DNA from: Chloroflexota bacterium
Lineage (GTDB): Bacteria; Chloroflexota; UBA11872
Reading direction: 5' to 3'
Assembly (NCBI GenBank): GCA_022824865.1
Contig: JAJDZD010000022.1
Coordinates: 191,319-255,318 of the forward strand
DNA length: 64,000 nucleotides
Shown: in pieces, positions 52,146 to 60,304 of the stretch
Layout: each line of letters opens with the position of its first letter
Position numbering within the stretch: the first letter of the stretch is position 1
Program-made: the position numbers and the translations under genes
Notes under the pieces: generated by a model
What the model was told of the DNA's origin: nothing
The model's input: only the letters and a program-made list of their open reading frames with translations
Database searches by the model: none

Positions 52146-53939
52146 CTACGCAACACCGGCGTTCGCGCTCCCCAACCCAAGGTCATTCGGCGCGCGCGAC
52201 TCCACCACGGGCAGCACGGCTGCCAGCAGGTAATCCACCGTCATCGCCCCCAGGTCCTCCTCGGTCCGCAACCGCACCGAGACCTTCCCGGCCTTGATGT
52301 CGCGGTCCCCGGCGATCAGCATGTACGGCGTCTTTTGCAGTTGCGCGTCCCGGATCTTCCGGTTCATCCGCTCGGCGCGGGAGTCCACCTGCACGCGCAG
52401 GCCGGCCTCTCGCAGCCGTTCGGCCACGGCTTCGCAATAGTCGGCGTGACGGTCCGCGATTGGGATCACGGCCACCTGCACCGGCGACAGCCAGACCGGG
52501 AATGCACCCGCGAAGTGCTCGATCAGCACCGCCACGAAGCGCTCCATCGCGCCGAATATGGCCCGATGCACCATCACCGGCCGCTGCCGTGAGCCGTCGG
52601 CGTCCTCGTAGCTGATGTCAAAGCGTTCCGGCAGGTTGAAGTCCACCTGCACCGTCGTCAGCTGCCAGCGGCGACCGATGGCGTCGGCCACCTGGATGTC
52701 GATCTTGGGCCCGTAAAAGGCCGCTTCGCCCTCCACCCGCGTGTAGGCCATCTCGTGACGCTCCAGCGCCTCGACCAGGCCTTGCTCGGCTAGTTCCCAC
52801 AGGTCGTCGTCGCCCGCGTACTTCGCCGAGCCCGAGGCGTCGCGCACGCTCAGTTCCACGGTGTATTCGCTGAAGCCGAACGTCTCGTAAATGAACTTCG
52901 CCAGGTCCAGCGCGCCGGCCACCTCGTCGGTGAACTGGTCGCGCCGGCAAAAGATGTGCGCGTCGTCCTGCGTCAGCCCGCGTACCCGCAGCGCCCCGTG
53001 CAGCGTGCCCGAACGCTCGAACCGGTAGACCGTGCCCAGCTCCCCGTACCGTACCGGCAGATCGCGGTAGCTGCGCGTCTGCGAATCGAAGATCTTGACG
53101 TGGAACGGGCAGTTCATCGGCTTGTTGATGAACGTCTGGTGCTCCAGCTGCATTTCCGGGAAGAGCCCCTCGGAGAACCATTGCGTGTGCCCGCTCGTCT
53201 CCCACAGCTGGCGCCGCCCGATGTGGGGCGAATAGACCATGTCGTACCCGCGCCGCCGGTGTTCCTCGCGCCAGAACGTCTCCAGCAGTTCCCGCAACAG
53301 CGAGCCCTTGGCGTGCCACAGCACCAGCCCGGCGCCGATCTCCGGATTGATTGAAAACAGGTCCAGGTCCCGCGCCAGCGTCCGGTGGTCGCGGCGCTTC
53401 GCTTCTTCCAGTCGCTTCAAATGCGCGGCAAGTTCCGCCTTCGTCTCGAAGGCCGTGCCGTAGACCCGCTGCAACTGCGCCCGGTTCTCGTCCCCGCGCC
53501 AGTAGGCCCCGGCGATCGACAGCAGCTTGAACGCCCCAATCTCGCCCGTGCTGTCCACGTGCGGACCGCGGCAGAGATCCACGAACGGCCCCGACGTGTA
53601 ATAGCTGATCGTCTCGTCGTCCGGCAGGTCGTTGATCAACTCGACCTTGAACGGCTGGTTGGTTTCCTCGAAATACGCCAGCGCCGCGTTTCGGTCGTGC
53701 TCGGAGTACTCGAACGGATAGTTGGCCTTCTTGTGCTTCAGCATCAGCTTCTGCAGCGCCTTCAGGTCGTCCGGCGTCAGCGCCCGCGGCAGCTCGAAGT
53801 CGTAGTAGAACCCGTCGTCGGTCGGCGGTCCGATCCCCATCTGGGCATCCGGGAACAGGTCCAGCATCGCCGTGGCCAGCACGTGCGCGGCCGAGTGCCG
53901 CACCCGGTAAAGGCGGTCGTTCGTCTGGTCAGCATTCAT
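52146..53939 (-). CDS. thrS: Threonyl-tRNA synthetase, lacking the TGS domain
   Basis: 597-aa class II synthetase. It starts directly at the N2 editing domain (RHSAAHVLATAM with the HxxxH-type histidines, and CRGPHV), then the catalytic core with motif 2 (YRFERSGTLHGALRVRGLTQDDAHIF), NKPMNCPFH and motif 3 (HRAIFGAMERF), then the anticodon domain. The N-terminal TGS domain (about 60 aa in E. coli) is absent. ATG 53939 has GGAGC 8 nt upstream; a start at 53957 adds six residues. It follows obg after 170 nt holding hairpins but no T-box motif. Confidence 0.94.
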   Translation of the reverse strand: MNADQTNDRLYRVRHSAAHVLATAMLDLFPDAQMGIGPPTDDGFYYDFELPRALTPDDLKALQKLMLKHKKANYPFEYSEHDRNAALAYFEETNQPFKVELINDLPDDETISYYTSGPFVDLCRGPHVDSTGEIGAFKLLSIAGAYWRGDENRAQLQRVYGTAFETKAELAAHLKRLEEAKRRDHRTLARDLDLFSINPEIGAGLVLWHAKGSLLRELLETFWREEHRRRGYDMVYSPHIGRRQLWETSGHTQWFSEGLFPEMQLEHQTFINKPMNCPFHVKIFDSQTRSYRDLPVRYGELGTVYRFERSGTLHGALRVRGLTQDDAHIFCRRDQFTDEVAGALDLAKFIYETFGFSEYTVELSVRDASGSAKYAGDDDLWELAEQGLVEALERHEMAYTRVEGEAAFYGPKIDIQVADAIGRRWQLTTVQVDFNLPERFDISYEDADGSRQRPVMVHRAIFGAMERFVAVLIEHFAGAFPVWLSPVQVAVIPIADRHADYCEAVAERLREAGLRVQVDSRAERMNRKIRDAQLQKTPYMLIAGDRDIKAGKVSVRLRTEEDLGAMTVDYLLAAVLPVVESRAPNDLGLGSANAGVA

Positions 53940-54109
53940 GGCAAGCGCTCCACGCAAGACAAGTGGGAATCGGTGTCGTTTGGGTTAACCCGCGAAACAG
54001 GCGCGGGTACGGCCCCCGCCGGCGCGCGGCAGGGGCTAGATAGTGGCGGTGCGTGTGGCGCGAGGCGTCTCGCAGCTTGCATATCGCATGGTCGCTCGCA
54101 AAAAACCTA

Positions 54110-55414
54110 TCACAGCCCCTGACCCATCCACTCGAACTCCAATTCGCCCACCACCACGGTGTCGCCGGCCATCGTCCCCGCCCGCTCCAGCCGTTCGGTC
54201 ACGCCGCTGCGGTCGAGTTGACGCTGAAAGTAGTCCGCCGCGTCCGGCGTATCGAAGTTGAGCTTGCGCGCCAGCCCCTCCAGCCGCGGGTCGCGCACCA
54301 CGTAGGCGCCGTCGGACCTGCGGAATAGCTGCGCCGGCTCGTCCACCGGCGCCGGACGTAGGATGGCCGTCTCTTCCGGATCCGGCCGCGGCGCGGGCGG
54401 CGCCTCCGCCAGCATTCCGACCGTTCGTCCCACCAGTTCCCGAAGCCCCACCCCGCTCGCCGCCGACACCGCAACCGCCTCGTAACCCTCGGCCAGTACC
54501 AGGGCCTCGAAGTCCGGCCACAACTCGCGCGCTTCCAGCAGGTCCATCTTGTTGAAGGCCACGATCCGCGGACGCTCCAGCAGGTCCTCGCTGAAGGCCC
54601 CCAACTCCGCGTCGATCGCCTGGAAGGCCTCGAACGGGTCGCCTTCCAACCCTGACCCGTCCACCACGTGCACCAGCACGCGCGCCCGCCGCACGTGACG
54701 CAGAAACGCGATCCCCAGCCCAGCGCCTCCGCTGGCCCCCTCGATCAGGCCCGGCAGGTCGGCAAACACCACCCCCGATTCGCCCGCCTGCACCACGCCC
54801 AGCACCGGCTCCAGCGTCGTAAACGGGTAGGGCGCCACCTTGGGCCGCGCCGCGCTCAGTCTTGCCAGCAACGACGATTTCCCCGCGTTCGGTGCCCCCA
54901 CCAGCCCAATGTCCGCCAGCAACTCCAGCTCCAGCCGCACTTGCCGCTCTTGCCCGCTGCCCCCGCGCGTGGCCAGTTCCGGCGTCTGGAAGCGCGCCGA
55001 CTTGAAATGCACGTTGCCCAGCCCGCCGCGGCCGCCCTCGGCAACCACCACGGTCTGACCTTCCTCCACCAGGTCCGCCAGCACGGCCCCCGTGCGATCG
55101 TCGTAGGCCACGGTCCCGCACGGTACGTCCACCGTCACGCTGTCGCCGTTGGCCCCGTGCCGCTTCCCACCCTCGCCCTTTCCCCCATTGGCCGCGATGA
55201 ACCGCCGCTTGTACCGGAACGCCGTCAGCGCGTGCAGGTTGGCCCGTGCCCGCAATACCACGTCGCCCCCATGACCCCCGTCCCCGCCATCCGGCCCACC
55301 CCGCGGCACATACTTCTCCCGCCGAAAGTGCGACACCCCGTCCCCACCGGACCCGGCGCGCACGTAAATCTGCGCCTCATCAAAGAATCCGCGTTCAGCC
55401 GCGCTGCCTGGCAC
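54110..55414 (-). CDS. obg: Obg/CgtA GTPase
   Basis: 434-aa ribosome-associated GTPase. A Gly-rich Obg fold (AGSGGDGVSHFRREK, GGDGGHGGDV) is followed by the G domain (GAPNAGKSSLL, DLPGLIEGA, NKMDLL) and a C-terminal OCT domain (about 365-432, YVVRDPRLEGLARKLNF). GTG 55414 is chosen because GGAGGA lies 5 nt upstream; frame before it is not conserved. Acts in 50S maturation and stress control. OCT is found in Gram-positive and Chloroflexota-type Obg. Confidence 0.94.
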   Translation of the reverse strand: MPGSAAERGFFDEAQIYVRAGSGGDGVSHFRREKYVPRGGPDGGDGGHGGDVVLRARANLHALTAFRYKRRFIAANGGKGEGGKRHGANGDSVTVDVPCGTVAYDDRTGAVLADLVEEGQTVVVAEGGRGGLGNVHFKSARFQTPELATRGGSGQERQVRLELELLADIGLVGAPNAGKSSLLARLSAARPKVAPYPFTTLEPVLGVVQAGESGVVFADLPGLIEGASGGAGLGIAFLRHVRRARVLVHVVDGSGLEGDPFEAFQAIDAELGAFSEDLLERPRIVAFNKMDLLEARELWPDFEALVLAEGYEAVAVSAASGVGLRELVGRTVGMLAEAPPAPRPDPEETAILRPAPVDEPAQLFRRSDGAYVVRDPRLEGLARKLNFDTPDAADYFQRQLDRSGVTERLERAGTMAGDTVVVGELEFEWMGQGL

Positions 55415-55560
55415 GCTTTCCTCCGACTCAGACCCGACGCCAACCCCGGCCGGGGCATCGCATTGGCGACGGGCACGAACCAAGACCGGTTCCACCCGGC
55501 GCGGACTGCCCACACAAAGTGCACCGACCTACCATGCCCAAAGACTGTGCGGGAATGAGG

Positions 55561-56037
55561 TTACGAGGGTCGGCGGCGGAGGAGGCGGTAGGTCAGGTCT
55601 TTGACGGGCTGGAAGCGACGGTAGAGGCCGCCGAGTGTGAAAAGGACCATGATGACGTAGCCGGGCCAGCCAAAGACGAAGCCGGTAAGGCCGCGCATGA
55701 GTTCAACGGGGCCGTCGCCGGTAGCGCCGCTGGAGAGTGCAGCCAGGAAAAAGAACGGCAAGAGCACGAGCGCCCCAATGACCATCTGACCCAACAAGCC
55801 GGCAATGGGCAGGAATATGACGTAGAGGACGGCTTTGATGCGGCGCGCGACGCGGTCGACTTCGTAGTCCTCGACACGCCCCTCGCGCCGGTCTGCGTAG
55901 GGATCGAACCCGCAATGGGGACATGAGGGGGCGCGCGCGCTGAAGTGACGGCCGCAGTTGGTGCAAGCGGTGGTGCCCACGGTTGTCGTCTCCCGGCTGC
56001 GGCCGCCTGATTGTGGCGTGTTAGGGCCAGTTGCCAC
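55561..56037 (-). CDS. Zinc-ribbon membrane protein
   Basis: 158-aa protein of unknown function. An N-terminal zinc ribbon (CTNCGRHFSARAPSCPHCG, about residues 25-43) is followed by three predicted membrane helices (about 70-90, 88-105, 120-140). A GTG at 55977 would start just before the ribbon and is an alternative. Such small proteins may sense or scaffold at the membrane. First gene of the G-rich skew block. Confidence 0.65.
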   Translation of the reverse strand: MATGPNTPQSGGRSRETTTVGTTACTNCGRHFSARAPSCPHCGFDPYADRREGRVEDYEVDRVARRIKAVLYVIFLPIAGLLGQMVIGALVLLPFFFLAALSSGATGDGPVELMRGLTGFVFGWPGYVIMVLFTLGGLYRRFQPVKDLTYRLLRRRPS

Positions 56038-56142
56038 AAATGGGGAATGGCAGCGACTGGCGCTCAGTGATTGATGGCAGGTGAAGCGGGACCATTGGGA
56101 CCCGCGGCGGCAGCCGCCTGGCGAAATCTGCGGAGACTCGCC

Positions 56143-56520
56143 TCAGGCGGCTGGGAGCGGTTTGAGGCGGACGCTGGGGAGGCGCTTGAGTTGCTGGTTG
56201 TGGGGATCGATTTCGATGCCGACGGATTCGAGGGCGGTGACGCCGAGCAGCGGTTCGGCGTTCGCGTCGCCCATGACGATGGTTGCGCCGACGATCTCGC
56301 CCATGAATTCGATCTCAGCGACAGTGATGTCCATCTTGACTTCACGACCGTCGGCCAATCCATAGACGCGCTGACTCCTGGGCTTGAGACCGATGGCCTC
56401 GAGGCAAGATCTGGAGATCAGGCGGTCCGTGGCGCCGGTGTCGACGAGAAAGAGGCCTTGCCAGGTTCGATTTGGCTGCGCCGGGTTGCGAACTACGGCG
56501 GTGACGTACGTTGCGCCCAT
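56143..56520 (-). CDS. Retropepsin-like aspartic protease domain protein
   Basis: 125-aa single-domain protein of clan AA. The catalytic motif FLVDTGATDRLIS (about residue 24) and the paired LLGVTALESVGIEIDP (about 90) match retroviral-type aspartic proteases, which dimerise. A GGA lies 9 nt before the ATG. No retroelement genes are nearby, so this is a cellular bacterial retropepsin. Substrate unknown. Stand-alone gene upstream of the zinc-ribbon gene on the same strand. Confidence 0.8.
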   Translation of the reverse strand: MGATYVTAVVRNPAQPNRTWQGLFLVDTGATDRLISRSCLEAIGLKPRSQRVYGLADGREVKMDITVAEIEFMGEIVGATIVMGDANAEPLLGVTALESVGIEIDPHNQQLKRLPSVRLKPLPAA

Positions 56521-56718
56521 TTGCTCTGTCCTTCAGCCGCATGGCGGCTTCGAGACGCGCCTGGGAGATTGGAAAGGGACGCAGGCGCGTCCTTGCGCGA
56601 CCCGGCGTCAGCGTCCGCCTCGCCGCTCAGCGGGCCTGTCCCAAAGTGAGGGTATCTCATGCCACTGGCGCCTGCGGCGAACCGGCCGGCGCGACGGATG
56701 GGGCAAAGAGCGCGGCGG

Positions 56719-57741
56719 TCAGTTGGGGTGGCGCAGGCCGCGAAGTTCGTGGCTGAGTTCGCGGGCCATGAGGACCTGGCCAGCCTCGGCGACGGGGAGT
56801 CCGTCAAATAGGGCCCGGTTGATGAGTTCGACAATGGGCATTTCGACGCCGAGACGGCGGGCCAGGGCGAGGGCGCCGCGGGACGTCTCCACGCCTTCGG
56901 CGACCATGACCATGCGTGACTGAATGTCGTCCAGCGTGCGTCCGGCGGCGAGTTCCTGGCCGACATAGTGGTTGCGGGAATGTGGGCTGGCGCAAGTGGC
57001 GATGAGGTCGCCCATGCCGGCAAGGCCGGCGAACGTGAGCGCGTCGGCGCCGGCGGTGAGTCCCAATCGGGTCATTTCGGCCAGACCGCGGGTCATGAGG
57101 GCTGCCTTGGCGTTGTCGCCGAAGCGCAGGCCGTCGGCCACACCAGCGCCGATGGCGATGACGTTCTTGATGGCGCCGGCAAGTTCGATGCCAATAACGT
57201 CGTCGCTGGCGTAAGTGCGAAAGGTGGGCGCGCTGAGCCGCTGCTGGACCGTGCGGGCTACGTCTGGCTTGCGGGCGGCAATCACAGCCGTGGCCGGTTC
57301 ACCGGCGGCGATCTCGCGGGCCAGGTTCGGTCCTGAGAGGACGGCCAGACGGTCCATGATCTGGTTGCCGGCCCATTCCGCAACGAACTCGCTGACGCGG
57401 CGCCCGGTGGTGGGATCAAGGCCCTTGATGCCGCTGACGATGACGGCGTGGGGCTCGATGAGATGGCCGATGAGATCCCAGTTCTCGCGCAGGCTGCGCA
57501 TGGGGACGGTGATGAGAACAAGGTCGGCGCCCTGAAGTACGGTCGCGGGGTCGTCATCGATCTGGACGGCATTGGGAAGGGTCACGCCCGGAAGGAATCG
57601 GACATTCTCCCGGCGGGCGGCCATGTCGCGAGCTGCGATCGGGTCATGGACCCAGAGCGCGCAATTGCCGTGGGCTTCGGCGACGAGGACGGCGAGGGTG
57701 GTGCCCCAACTGCCGGAGCCGACGACGGCGGTCTTGTTCAC
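56719..57741 (-). CDS. gpsA: NAD(P)+-dependent glycerol-3-phosphate dehydrogenase
   Basis: 340-aa enzyme making sn-glycerol-3-phosphate for phospholipids. Rossmann motif GSGSWGTTLAVLVA, SGIKGLDPTTG with the catalytic Lys region, LSGPNLAREIA, and ELAGAIKNVIAIGAG are intact. GTG start near the divergent mrp gene. Downstream 198 nt to the retropepsin gene hold no clear feature. Confidence 0.95.
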   Translation of the reverse strand: MNKTAVVGSGSWGTTLAVLVAEAHGNCALWVHDPIAARDMAARRENVRFLPGVTLPNAVQIDDDPATVLQGADLVLITVPMRSLRENWDLIGHLIEPHAVIVSGIKGLDPTTGRRVSEFVAEWAGNQIMDRLAVLSGPNLAREIAAGEPATAVIAARKPDVARTVQQRLSAPTFRTYASDDVIGIELAGAIKNVIAIGAGVADGLRFGDNAKAALMTRGLAEMTRLGLTAGADALTFAGLAGMGDLIATCASPHSRNHYVGQELAAGRTLDDIQSRMVMVAEGVETSRGALALARRLGVEMPIVELINRALFDGLPVAEAGQVLMARELSHELRGLRHPN

Positions 57742-57875
57742 GTAGAGATTCTCGGAGAGCGCCGAGAGCTAGTTTAGTGGTGGTCGGTGTCGCGGCGAGG
57801 CGGTGCTAGCCTTGGGGGCCAGGACGGCGCGCGGATTGCGCGGCGCCGGTTTACCACTCGATACCTAGCTTTGCC

Positions 57876-58970
57876 ATGACTTCGCTACCCCAGGCGCCCG
57901 CGGATCGGGTCGCCCAGATCACTCAGGCGCTGGCGCGCGTGATGGAGCCGGATTTGCAGCGCGGGCTGGTGGCGGCGCGTCTGGTTCGGGACGTGCGCGT
58001 GGACGGCGACGATGTGTCGCTTACGGTGGTGTTGACCTCGCCGGCGTCGCCACATAGAGAAGCACTCGAGCGCGAAGTCCGGCAGGCAATTGCCGGGTTG
58101 GGCTGGCCGAGCACGGTAGAGATCACCTGGACGGCCGAAGTCTCGACGAATACGGGATTCGGTCAGGAGGGTGATGTCCTGGCCGGTGTCAAGAACACGC
58201 TGGCGGTGGCGAGCGGCAAGGGTGGCGTCGGGAAGTCCACGGTAGCCGTGAACCTGACGGTGGCGCTGCGCGAGCTTGGCGCGAAGGTGGGATTGCTGGA
58301 CGGGGATATCTACGGGCCGAATGTGCCGGGGATGCTGGGGATCGACGGGCGGCCAATCCTGGAGAACGACAAGATCAAGCCGCTGTCGGCGTTTGGCGTG
58401 CCGGTGATGTCGATGGGATTCCTGACGGATCCGGGCCAGGCGGTGATCTGGCGGGGTCCGATGGTGGCGCAGGCGCTGCGGCAGTTGCTGCACGACGTGG
58501 CCTGGGGTGAGTTGGATTACCTGATCGTGGACTTGCCGCCAGGGACGGGGGACGCGCCGTTGTCGTTGTCACAGCTGCTGCCGCTCTCGGGCGCGGTTAT
58601 CGTGAGCACGCCGCAGGAGGTCGCATTGCAGGACGTGCGGCGCGGGATTGCGATGTTCGAAAAGCTGCGGGTACCGGTGCTGGGCGTGATCGAGAACATG
58701 TCGTATTTCATCAGCCCGGACACGGGGGCGCGGTTCGAGATCTTCGACCACGGCGGGGCGCGACGGGCGGCGGAGGAATTGGGCGTGCCGTTCCTGGGTG
58801 AGATTCCGCTGGACCCGGAGGTGCGGATTGCTTCGGACAACGGGCGGCCGGTGGCGTCGCAGGGGATGAATAGCCAGGTGGCGGGGCCGTATTTCGAGGC
58901 GGCGCGGCGGATTGCGTCGGAGATCACGAAGCTGAACGCGGCGCGACCGGATCCGCTACCGGTTCTCTAG
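57876..58970 (+). CDS. mrp: Mrp/NBP35-family iron-sulfur carrier ATPase, without the CPxC motif
   Basis: 364-aa protein: N-terminal MIP18/DUF59-like domain (about 10-80) then the Mrp P-loop ATPase with ASGKGGVGKST (about residue 111), DGDIYGPNVPGML, and VDLPPGTGDAPLSLSQ. In most relatives ENMSYF is followed by a CxxC that holds a bridging [4Fe-4S] cluster; here it reads ENMSYFISPDTG, with no Cys. A cluster-carrier role is therefore doubtful. ATG start; divergent from gpsA. Confidence 0.9.
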   Translation: MTSLPQAPADRVAQITQALARVMEPDLQRGLVAARLVRDVRVDGDDVSLTVVLTSPASPHREALEREVRQAIAGLGWPSTVEITWTAEVSTNTGFGQEGDVLAGVKNTLAVASGKGGVGKSTVAVNLTVALRELGAKVGLLDGDIYGPNVPGMLGIDGRPILENDKIKPLSAFGVPVMSMGFLTDPGQAVIWRGPMVAQALRQLLHDVAWGELDYLIVDLPPGTGDAPLSLSQLLPLSGAVIVSTPQEVALQDVRRGIAMFEKLRVPVLGVIENMSYFISPDTGARFEIFDHGGARRAAEELGVPFLGEIPLDPEVRIASDNGRPVASQGMNSQVAGPYFEAARRIASEITKLNAARPDPLPVL

Positions 58971-59031
58971 CGGGCGGGCGGTTGCCCGTTTTGCTGGTGG
59001 GCGGAGTTGGCTCGTAGCTGGCCGTCCAGCG

Positions 59032-59577
59032 TTAGGCCGTTGGTGCCTCTTCGTCCCCGTCGTAGGTGATGACGGTGTGGACGGGGGAGTCGCCGAGCCT
59101 GGTGCTGCCGCCAAGAAACGCCAGATCGATGAGGAATGAGATTCCGACAAGGTCGGCGCCTAGCTTCTCAACTAACTCGACTGCGGCGACGGCGGTGCCA
59201 CCGGTGGCGATCACATCGTCGATGATGGCGACTCGGTCGCCGGGATGAATGGCGTCGACATGGACTTCGATGGTGTCGGTGCCGTACTCGAGCTCGTAGG
59301 TGGCCGAGGTGGTTTCGGCGGGCAGCTTGTTGGGCTTGCGGAGCGGGACGAAACCGCAGCCGAGTTCAACGGCGACGGCGGCGGCAAAGATGAAGCCGCG
59401 GGACTCGATGGCGGCTACGGACGCGAGATTGGCCTGGCGATAGGGATCGGCGAGGGCCTGTACGGCGGCCTCCAGGGCACCGGGGTCCTTGAGCAGTGGG
59501 GTGATGTCCTTGAAGACGATGCCGGGCTTGGGGAAGTCGGGGACGTCGCGGATGTAGGCGGTGAGGTCGGGGGACAT
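59032..59577 (-). CDS. apt: Adenine phosphoribosyltransferase
   Basis: 181-aa salvage enzyme making AMP from adenine and PRPP. IRDVPDFPKPGIVFKDITPLL at the N-terminus is family-specific, and AIIDDVIATGGTA is the PRPP loop. Full length. Divergent from fmdB. Confidence 0.95.
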   Translation of the reverse strand: MSPDLTAYIRDVPDFPKPGIVFKDITPLLKDPGALEAAVQALADPYRQANLASVAAIESRGFIFAAAVAVELGCGFVPLRKPNKLPAETTSATYELEYGTDTIEVHVDAIHPGDRVAIIDDVIATGGTAVAAVELVEKLGADLVGISFLIDLAFLGGSTRLGDSPVHTVITYDGDEEAPTA

Positions 59578-59680
59578 TGAGGTGCTCGGCGGGGATGAGT
59601 CCGGGTCATGGTAGGACGCATGCGCTCGACAGCAGAGGCTAGAATCCAGGTGAAGCAGGCCGCGATCCGAGGGATGTGCA

Positions 59681-59923
59681 ATGCCGGCGTATACGTATGA
59701 GTGCGAGTCGTGTGGGGACGTGTTTGACGTTCGGCGGTCGATGACGGACGACAGCCCGGTGGTTTGTACAGCGTGCGCCGGCAGCCGCGTGCGGCAGGTG
59801 TATTACGCGCCGGCGATGGTGGGGCGGTCTTCGTCAGGTTCGGCGAGCCGGGCGCAGGCAGCGAATGACGCCTACATGAACGGCGGCGGCGGGGGCTGCG
59901 GCAGCTCCTGCGGGTGTCACTAG
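59681..59923 (+). CDS. FmdB-family zinc-ribbon protein
   Basis: 80-aa protein with the FmdB ribbon (YTYECESCGDVFDV…VVCTACAGSRVRQVYY: two CxxC pairs) and a Gly/Cys-rich tail ending GCGSSCGCH that could bind metal. Called a regulatory protein by homology; function is not established. Common in Chloroflexota and Actinomycetota. TAGAAT lies about 45 nt upstream, a possible -10. Confidence 0.8.
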   Translation: MPAYTYECESCGDVFDVRRSMTDDSPVVCTACAGSRVRQVYYAPAMVGRSSSGSASRAQAANDAYMNGGGGGCGSSCGCH

Positions 59924-59983
59924 GCCCCAGTAACCAGGCCAAGCTCGCCAGCGCGAGTCAGTTTCCGAGCGTAAGGCCCTGGC

Positions 59984-60199
59984 TCATCTGGAGCGTGACA
60001 GCCCCTGAAGTGCAGCGGAGCCGGCTGACGATCCGGTCACGCGGGCGGGCGTTTGCCTGCCAAGGCTGATGCCCCACTCCCAGCCCTCGCGGTAGGACCG
60101 GTCAAGTTCCAGCGCTCGCACGCGTGCTTCAAGCGCCTTCACGGTTTCCCTCAGTTCTGCGACCTCGGCTTCCAGCCGTTCGCGCCGCACCGTGCTCAT
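59984..60199 (-). CDS. Small coiled-coil protein
   Basis: 71-aa predicted protein. Residues 1-35 form a clear heptad pattern (LEAEVAELRETVKALEARVRALEL), followed by a YREGWEWGISLG segment and a Ser/Ala-rich tail. No known domain. ATG start with a GGAG-type site upstream. Function unknown; it could be a small oligomeric partner of a neighbour. Confidence 0.5.
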   Translation of the reverse strand: MSTVRRERLEAEVAELRETVKALEARVRALELDRSYREGWEWGISLGRQTPARVTGSSAGSAALQGLSRSR

Positions 60200-60304
60200 G
60201 CTTCTCTCCTGACAGTCCTCAATGCTGACCAGCCGAGCGTAGCGCGACGCGTAGCGCCTATCACATTCCAGCCCGGAGGAGGTCGGCGCACCGCCTGTCA
60301 GGAA

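Noticed and set aside
53940..54109. Possible T-box upstream of thrS
   Set aside because: Only unrelated hairpins are present; no GGGTGGNACCGCG motif or terminator with T-run.
55896..55920. Second T-arm-like sequence (GCGGGTTCGATCCCT) on the minus strand
   Set aside because: It encodes the CGFDPYADRR part of the zinc-ribbon protein; no cloverleaf could be built.
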